DNA of 36,391 nt from JAEHDI01 sp035455185 (lineage in GTDB: Bacteria; Acidobacteriota; Terriglobia; Bryobacterales; Bryobacteraceae). The position numbers and the translations under genes are program-made. Below are positions 32,293-36,391 of the stretch, piece by piece. Each line of letters starts with the position of its first letter. Within the stretch, counting starts at the first letter, position 1. The notes beneath the pieces were generated by a model. The model did no database searches, had not been told where the DNA came from, and saw only the letters and a program-made list of their open reading frames with translations. The DNA lies in the NCBI GenBank assembly GCA_035455185.1, contig DATIFQ010000126.1, positions 1-36,391 of the forward strand, read 5' to 3'.

Positions 32293-34109
32293 CACTTTCC
32301 CCCCACGGCGAGTTGCAGAATCCACACCCGTACTTTCTCCCAGGACTGTGCATCGACGCGTGCGGCCAGGTCCTTCACCGGCTTGGAGTTCTCGGCGATC
32401 GTGGCATTTGTCATCTCGTAGGGCGGCAGATCGGCGGCAGCGGGCCGCGGCGGCCACCAGTCCTCGTAGCGCGAACTGTTGTAACGGCTCGCGGCTCCTG
32501 CGCGCAGTTCTTCGAAGGGTTTCCTGGTCTTAAGGCTGTCAAGCAGCGTCAGGTCCTGCACGCAATTTCGTTGCAGCTTCAGCCGAACGCTCGGAATCGG
32601 CCCGTCGATAGCGAAGCGGTCGCCCGAATACGCCAGCACAGTGTCTCCGCCTCCGAAGCGGAACCACGGGTCCGCACCGGGAGAAACCGTCAGCCACCGG
32701 ACGAATCCCTCCGCGCCCCAGATCCACGTCTGGAATGGTGCGAAGGTGATAGCCCCGGAACTTTCCGTTACCTCCGGTGTCCCGCCGTACATCCAGACGA
32801 TGTCGCCGCGCGCCCTCAGCATTGCAGGGACCTCTTTGTACCAGCTCAGCTCCGATCCTCCAAGGACCCAGAAGTCGATCACGCCCGCCAGCTCTTTGAA
32901 CTGCTGTCCCATCATCCAGCTCGAATCGGAGCGGAAGCGGAAGTGAACCTGCGAGCCGGGCGGTACAGCTTTCTTCAGCAGCCGGGCATATTCGGCAAAG
33001 TAGCGGTTGTCGTTGGGGAAACGTGTCTCGTCGCCGTCCCACGGAAACGCTTTGTAGCGCTTCTTGTGATTGAAGAACATCTCGAAAGCGGTCTTCGTCC
33101 AGCCCTTGTCCCGAAAATGCTGCTCCATCTCGCGGACGACGTTCACGAATTCCGTCTCGTAGCCGGGCTCGCCCCACCACAGAAACGACGCCGGCCACTC
33201 GGGATTGATCGGAAGGTAGACGAACGGGATCGGTTGAGCGCCTCGCCTCGTGCCGGCAAACGCGGAGCCGTCGAGCAGCGGACCGTAGTGCCGGTCGTAC
33301 AGGCTCCAGCTCTTGATTCGCTTTGTTCGCCCCGAGCCGTCGAGTTCCGGCGCGAACTCCGGACCGACCTTCCCGCCGTGCCCATATCCCAACTGGTGGA
33401 AGACGCCGAGGTGCTCATAGAAAATCCGATGGTAGGAGTGGATCAGTCCGAAGAACTCGTCGCTTGCGAAGAACTTCTCGCCCAGCCGCTGCCGCAGCTT
33501 CGGATACTGGCTGGAGAGCCACTCGCTGCCGTACGAGTTATGGTCGATCGCCACGATTTCCTTCTCGGGAATCGAGGCAGGCAGCACCTGAAGCTCGATG
33601 CGGCGCGACACCTTCTTTCCGTCGCCCTCGATTCTCGCTTCACCCCGATAGACGCCGGGAGCGGTGTCCCGCGGAATCCAGATATCCACCCAGAACGTCT
33701 GGACGGTCTGTTTCTCGATCCTGTTGTCCGGCTCTGGTAGCTGCGACCGGTACGGCAGTTTCACCGGGGCGAGCGCGTCGGGATAATACGAATTCTTCGG
33801 TTCCGTGTAGTGAAACCACTCACGGAAGGCTTCGGCCGTCAGGTTGGTCGCCGGCGTGTTCCACGCAAATGTCACCGAATACGGCCCCGGCTTCGAAAGC
33901 CTTGCGGCAAGACGGAACGACACGTAACCGCCGCGGGCGCCCCGCAGCGCGACCACTCCGTTCGGACCCGAGAGCGGCTGGCCGGCGGGCCGGTCCGCTT
34001 CAATGACCACGCCAAAAGGATCGAGCCTCGCGAACTCGGAATACGCCTCCAGATCCGCTGCCCGGAGGCCGAAGGCAAATATGCAGGAGAGAAAGATCAG
34101 TGCACGCAC
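32292..34109 (-). CDS. Exported glycoside-hydrolase-like protein, DUF4091-type
   Basis: The protein is 605 residues with a signal peptide ending near FGLRA. Residues about 20-200 are beta-sandwich (YVSFRLAARLSKPGPYSV, IWIPRDTAPGVYRGEARIEG). The central part (AIDHNSYGSEW, FGLIHSYHRIFYEHLGVFH, VYLPINPEWPAS, GWTKTAFEMFFNHKKR, VIDFWVLGGSELSW, DIVWMYGG) reads as a TIM barrel similar to DUF4091 glycosidase-like proteins, followed by a C-terminal segment WGAEGFVRWLTVSPG. Catalytic acids cannot be named safely. It diverges from the thioesterase gene by 33 bases and overlaps the next gene by one base. Confidence 0.6.
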   Translation of the reverse strand: MRALIFLSCIFAFGLRAADLEAYSEFARLDPFGVVIEADRPAGQPLSGPNGVVALRGARGGYVSFRLAARLSKPGPYSVTFAWNTPATNLTAEAFREWFHYTEPKNSYYPDALAPVKLPYRSQLPEPDNRIEKQTVQTFWVDIWIPRDTAPGVYRGEARIEGDGKKVSRRIELQVLPASIPEKEIVAIDHNSYGSEWLSSQYPKLRQRLGEKFFASDEFFGLIHSYHRIFYEHLGVFHQLGYGHGGKVGPEFAPELDGSGRTKRIKSWSLYDRHYGPLLDGSAFAGTRRGAQPIPFVYLPINPEWPASFLWWGEPGYETEFVNVVREMEQHFRDKGWTKTAFEMFFNHKKRYKAFPWDGDETRFPNDNRYFAEYARLLKKAVPPGSQVHFRFRSDSSWMMGQQFKELAGVIDFWVLGGSELSWYKEVPAMLRARGDIVWMYGGTPEVTESSGAITFAPFQTWIWGAEGFVRWLTVSPGADPWFRFGGGDTVLAYSGDRFAIDGPIPSVRLKLQRNCVQDLTLLDSLKTRKPFEELRAGAASRYNSSRYEDWWPPRPAAADLPPYEMTNATIAENSKPVKDLAARVDAQSWEKVRVWILQLAVGGK

Positions 34110-34128
34110 AGGATTATCGTAGCAGGGC

Positions 34129-34134
34129 TATAAT
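34129..34134 (+). promoter_or_regulatory. TATAAT -10 box, probably giving a leaderless thioesterase mRNA
   Basis: A perfect TATAAT ends eight bases before the ATG at 34143, so transcription would start at or very near the start codon. No ribosome binding site lies in between. A recognisable -35 is missing. Confidence 0.4.
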
Positions 34135-34142
34135 TCGACACG

Positions 34143-34550
34143 ATGCGAACGCACGAAACGAGCCTCCGTGTCCGCTACGCGGAAACGGACCAGATGGGAG
34201 TGGCCTACTACTCCAACTACTTCGTTTGGATGGAGGTCGGGCGGGTTGAATACTGCAAGGCTACCGGCTTCCGCTACCGCGACATGGAGGAACAGGACGG
34301 CGTTCTACTGGCGGTTGTCGGCGCCGAATGCCGCTACCTCTCACCGGCGCGCTATGACGACGAAGTAATCGTCAAAACCTGGGTCGAGCAAGCCAATCCC
34401 CGGATGATCCGCTTCGGCTACGAGATGCGCGAGGCATCGTCGGGCCGCACGCTTGCCACCGGCGAGACAAAGCACCTCTTCTGCGGCCGCGACATGAAGC
34501 CAGTCAAATTGCCTGAGAAATACTGGGCCCTCATAGGAATCCGCTCCTAG
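34143..34550 (+). CDS. Acyl-CoA thioesterase, YbgC/FadM hotdog family
   Basis: The 135-residue single hotdog domain has the 4-hydroxybenzoyl-CoA thioesterase-type site: VRYAETDQMGVAYYSNY with the catalytic Asp16 and FVWMEVGR beginning the long helix. The length and the C-terminal KLPEKYW are normal. It hydrolyses acyl-CoA thioesters; chain preference is unknown. In many bacteria ybgC sits with tol-pal, but here it stands alone, divergent from a glycosidase-like gene. Confidence 0.93.
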   Translation: MRTHETSLRVRYAETDQMGVAYYSNYFVWMEVGRVEYCKATGFRYRDMEEQDGVLLAVVGAECRYLSPARYDDEVIVKTWVEQANPRMIRFGYEMREASSGRTLATGETKHLFCGRDMKPVKLPEKYWALIGIRS

Positions 34551-34664
34551 AGATGTCCCATCCTGAGTCACTCGTCTCCATAGACGTTGCCCCCGCGATA
34601 GACGGCGCAGGCATCCGCATTGCGCGGAGAAGGGCGACGCAATTCTGACTCTGTCGACGGCTGC

Positions 34665-35258
34665 CTACGACTGGCTTTGGTCCGAGTGCGGCTGAAGTAG
34701 ACGTTCTCCGGACTGCGAATCACCGGCTGACGCGGCATCGTGTGGGTATGAATTGGAGCCGGATTTCCACATCTCGATGCCCAGGCCAGCGAACGCAACG
34801 CCGAAGATCACGCCAGACCAGACGAAGAGAGCATTCGCGCCCCGAACGTAACTCCCGATGAGGCCGATGAGCGTCGAGAGCAGGAATGCCACGGGAACCC
34901 AGCCACGAATCCAGCGTGCGATCCACGCCCTGGCGCTGAGAAGGATCACGCCGCACGCAGTCGCCAACGCTCCCGCTGGGTATAGATCGACGGTCGAAAT
35001 CGCCCGATTCGCTCTCACGGTCGCGAGGCCAACAAGCGCGAGAGCGAGGCCAGCCGCGCCTGGCCATCCGATGCTCTTAGAGTGCCGCGCACTAAAACCC
35101 ACGAGCCCTATAGTCAGACACACGTCAACCACGATGTAGAGCGACTCACGCTCGATATCAGAACCGATGACCACCGGTGCAAACGAGGCAGCCGCTCGTA
35201 GCGCTCCGCCCGCGATCGCTGCCAGCCCTGCTGCACGAACGAGAGTCGACCTTGTCAT
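34665..35258 (-). CDS. Small integral membrane protein of unknown function
   Basis: The protein is 197 residues with about six hydrophobic helices (LVRAAGLAAIAGGALRAAASF, LYIVVDVCLTIGLVGFSA, GAAGLALALVGLATV and others, each written in part). A hydrophilic tail of about 25 residues ends it. AGGAGG nine bases before the ATG at 35258 strongly supports this start. I do not recognise the family. The preceding 34551-34664 shows no gene. Confidence 0.65.
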   Translation of the reverse strand: MTRSTLVRAAGLAAIAGGALRAAASFAPVVIGSDIERESLYIVVDVCLTIGLVGFSARHSKSIGWPGAAGLALALVGLATVRANRAISTVDLYPAGALATACGVILLSARAWIARWIRGWVPVAFLLSTLIGLIGSYVRGANALFVWSGVIFGVAFAGLGIEMWKSGSNSYPHDAASAGDSQSGERLLQPHSDQSQS

Positions 35259-35349
35259 ACACCAGACCTCCTGACCAAATGTATCGTAGTGGCCGCGTCT
35301 GCCTCGGTGGACGGGCGAAAAGCCCGGCGCTTTGGCTGTTCCCATGGCA

Positions 35350-35527
35350 CCAAACTCCGATGCGGACCCTTAAGCTCCTGACAGCCAATACGCCCGAGAC
35401 ACATTTGCGGAGACTGATGGAAACCCAACACAAATGAGTGCCGTACCGATACGAACGAGCCCCCCCGGCGGCAGCATTGATAGCGCCAGCGGTCATCCCG
35501 GAGAAAGACACCGAACGACTCGATCAT
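35350..35527 (-). pseudogene. Wrecked start of a TauE/SafE (TSUP) permease gene
   Basis: The minus strand has GGGGAG seven bases before an ATG at 35527 and encodes pieces of a TSUP permease in three frames: MIESFGVFL (frame 0), SGMTAGAINAAAGG (frame +1), GSFVSV (frame 0), then LICVGFPSVSANVS (frame +2), then a TAA followed by GSASEF. Together they match the first 60 or so residues of sulfite/anion exporters of this family, but with at least three frame changes and one stop. A seven-base C run (35460-35466, plus strand) is one slip site. The rest of the gene is missing. The remaining 35259-35349 and 35528-35582 show nothing else. Confidence 0.6.
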
Positions 35528-35582
35528 CAGGAATCTCCCCTTGTAGCTTTCGTGGAGTTACCGGCTGCGCTGCTTCTGGATT

Positions 35583-36391
35583 TCAGGCATCAAGCTTCAC
35601 GGCGCCGTCCGCGTGCCCCACGCACGTCAGCACAAAGCCTTGCGCTCTCGAATCGGGATCTAGTCCCTCTTGCGTGTCCATTCGCACATTTCCTGCCAGC
35701 AGCTTCGTTTTACAGGTCCCACACTGTCCCTGACGGCAGGATGAAGAAATGCCAACGCCATGCTCCTCGGCCGCCTCCAATAAGGTCTGGTCGCTGCGGA
35801 TGGCGTACGCTTTGCCTGACCGAGCGAACTCGACCACTACGTCCGTCTCGGCCGCCGCCGAAACCGGTTGAGCACTCTTTGGAGCGGAGCTGCCGAAACT
35901 CTCCTGTCTGATACGTTCCGGCTTCACTCCCAGGCCAATCAGGATCGCGCGGCTGGCTTCCATGAACGGAGGTGGGCCACAAAGAAAGAAGTCCTGTAAT
36001 GCAATTTCTTTGAGGGTATTTTCCATGAATTCACGGCTGACATGCCCGCGTGGACCAGGCCACTCCGTGTGAGGTTGCGAAAGCAGAAGGTGATACTGAA
36101 AGTTCTTCAGGCGTGCCCGTAACTCTTCCAACTCACCGTGGAAGATGATGTCGTTACTAGTGCGGACGCAATACAGCAAAGTCACAGTTGTTTCGAGACA
36201 GAGGTCATCCATATAGCGGAGCATCGCCATCATGGGTGTAATCCCGCTTCCAGCCGCAAGCAGAACGACGTTCTGGTGTTTGCTCTCGTCAAAACAGAAG
36301 TGCCCGAAGGGGCCATTCGCTTCGACCGTCATTCCAACGGTAGCCCGATCGTTCAAGAACACCGACACGCAGCCCTGACTTACTCGCTTTG
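35583..36391 (-). CDS. Ferredoxin-fused FNR-type flavin reductase (3' part only)
   Basis: The frame is open to the window edge, so the 5' part lies outside. The visible part starts in the FAD-binding domain (KRVSQGCVSVFLND, then GPFGHF). The NAD(P)H-binding domain follows (LLAAGSGITPMMAMLRY, LLYCVRTSNDIIF, FLCGPPPFMEA). It ends in a plant-type 2Fe-2S ferredoxin: CRQGQCGTC gives three cluster Cys and FVLTCVG the fourth. This is the layout of class IA/IB-like oxygenase reductases and of HCP reductase-type proteins, passing electrons from NAD(P)H through FAD and 2Fe-2S to a partner. The partner is not visible. Confidence 0.92.
   Translation of the reverse strand, partial: KRVSQGCVSVFLNDRATVGMTVEANGPFGHFCFDESKHQNVVLLAAGSGITPMMAMLRYMDDLCLETTVTLLYCVRTSNDIIFHGELEELRARLKNFQYHLLLSQPHTEWPGPRGHVSREFMENTLKEIALQDFFLCGPPPFMEASRAILIGLGVKPERIRQESFGSSAPKSAQPVSAAAETDVVVEFARSGKAYAIRSDQTLLEAAEEHGVGISSSCRQGQCGTCKTKLLAGNVRMDTQEGLDPDSRAQGFVLTCVGHADGAVKLDA

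Noticed and set aside
35310..35330. CGGGC-gaaaa-GCCCG hairpin resembling a terminator.
   Set aside because: No T run on either strand and it sits before, not after, the minus-strand membrane gene.

Overview
The window is high-GC DNA that most resembles an Acidobacteriota chromosome of the Bryobacterales/Solibacter type. Three things point there: a very long NHL-repeat protein ending in the Solibacter-type C-terminal domain (TIGR03437-like), a secreted VWFA protein of the acidobacterial type (TIGR03436-like), and several exported carbohydrate-active enzymes beside a PEP-CTERM-like protein. The species is an inference from protein families only. No rRNA, tRNA, CRISPR array, insertion sequence or phage gene was recognised.

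Layout, left to right. (1) 1-1146: the 3' end of a mannonate-dehydratase-like enolase-superfamily gene, then an AbrB-type antitoxin/PIN toxin pair. (2) 1167-3705, minus strand: a lipoprotein GH36-like alpha-galactosidase and a stand-alone degenerate receiver protein. (3) 3937-8180, plus strand: a tight operon zwf-opcA-pgl-capA, the oxidative pentose phosphate entry plus a CapA-like protein. (4) 8158-9243, minus strand: a membrane-anchored J-domain protein. (5) 9353-14190, plus strand: an unrecognised helical protein coupled to a 1229-residue fusion of radical SAM, SPASM, a beta domain, a GT2 and a GT4 glycosyltransferase. This is the most unusual locus in the window. (6) 14198-18770, minus strand: a medium-chain dehydrogenase, a PEP-CTERM-like protein and a Tat-exported GH36-like hydrolase. 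(7) 18936-21992, plus strand: the NHL-repeat secreted protein, preceded by a strong inverted repeat and a TATAAT box. (8) 22125-27213, minus strand: a five-gene nucleoside salvage operon (pyrimidine phosphorylase, CNT transporter, purine nucleoside phosphorylase, cytidine deaminase, exported MTA/SAH-deaminase-like amidohydrolase). (9) 27351-30103, minus strand: a MoaD-MoaE fusion, a VWFA protein, a divergent Hfq and a SuhB-like phosphatase. (10) 30166-36391: a galactarate/altronate dehydratase-type gene, two overlapping genes for exported proteins of uncertain function, a YbgC-like thioesterase, a small membrane protein, a wrecked TauE/SafE permease gene, and the 3' end of a ferredoxin-fused flavin reductase.

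Functionally the region reads as a soil-type heterotroph: exported glycosidases, sugar-acid dehydratases, NADPH-generating glucose oxidation and scavenging of external nucleosides. The 9353-14190 pair is the best candidate for an undescribed system, because one chain joins a radical SAM enzyme to two different glycosyltransferase folds.
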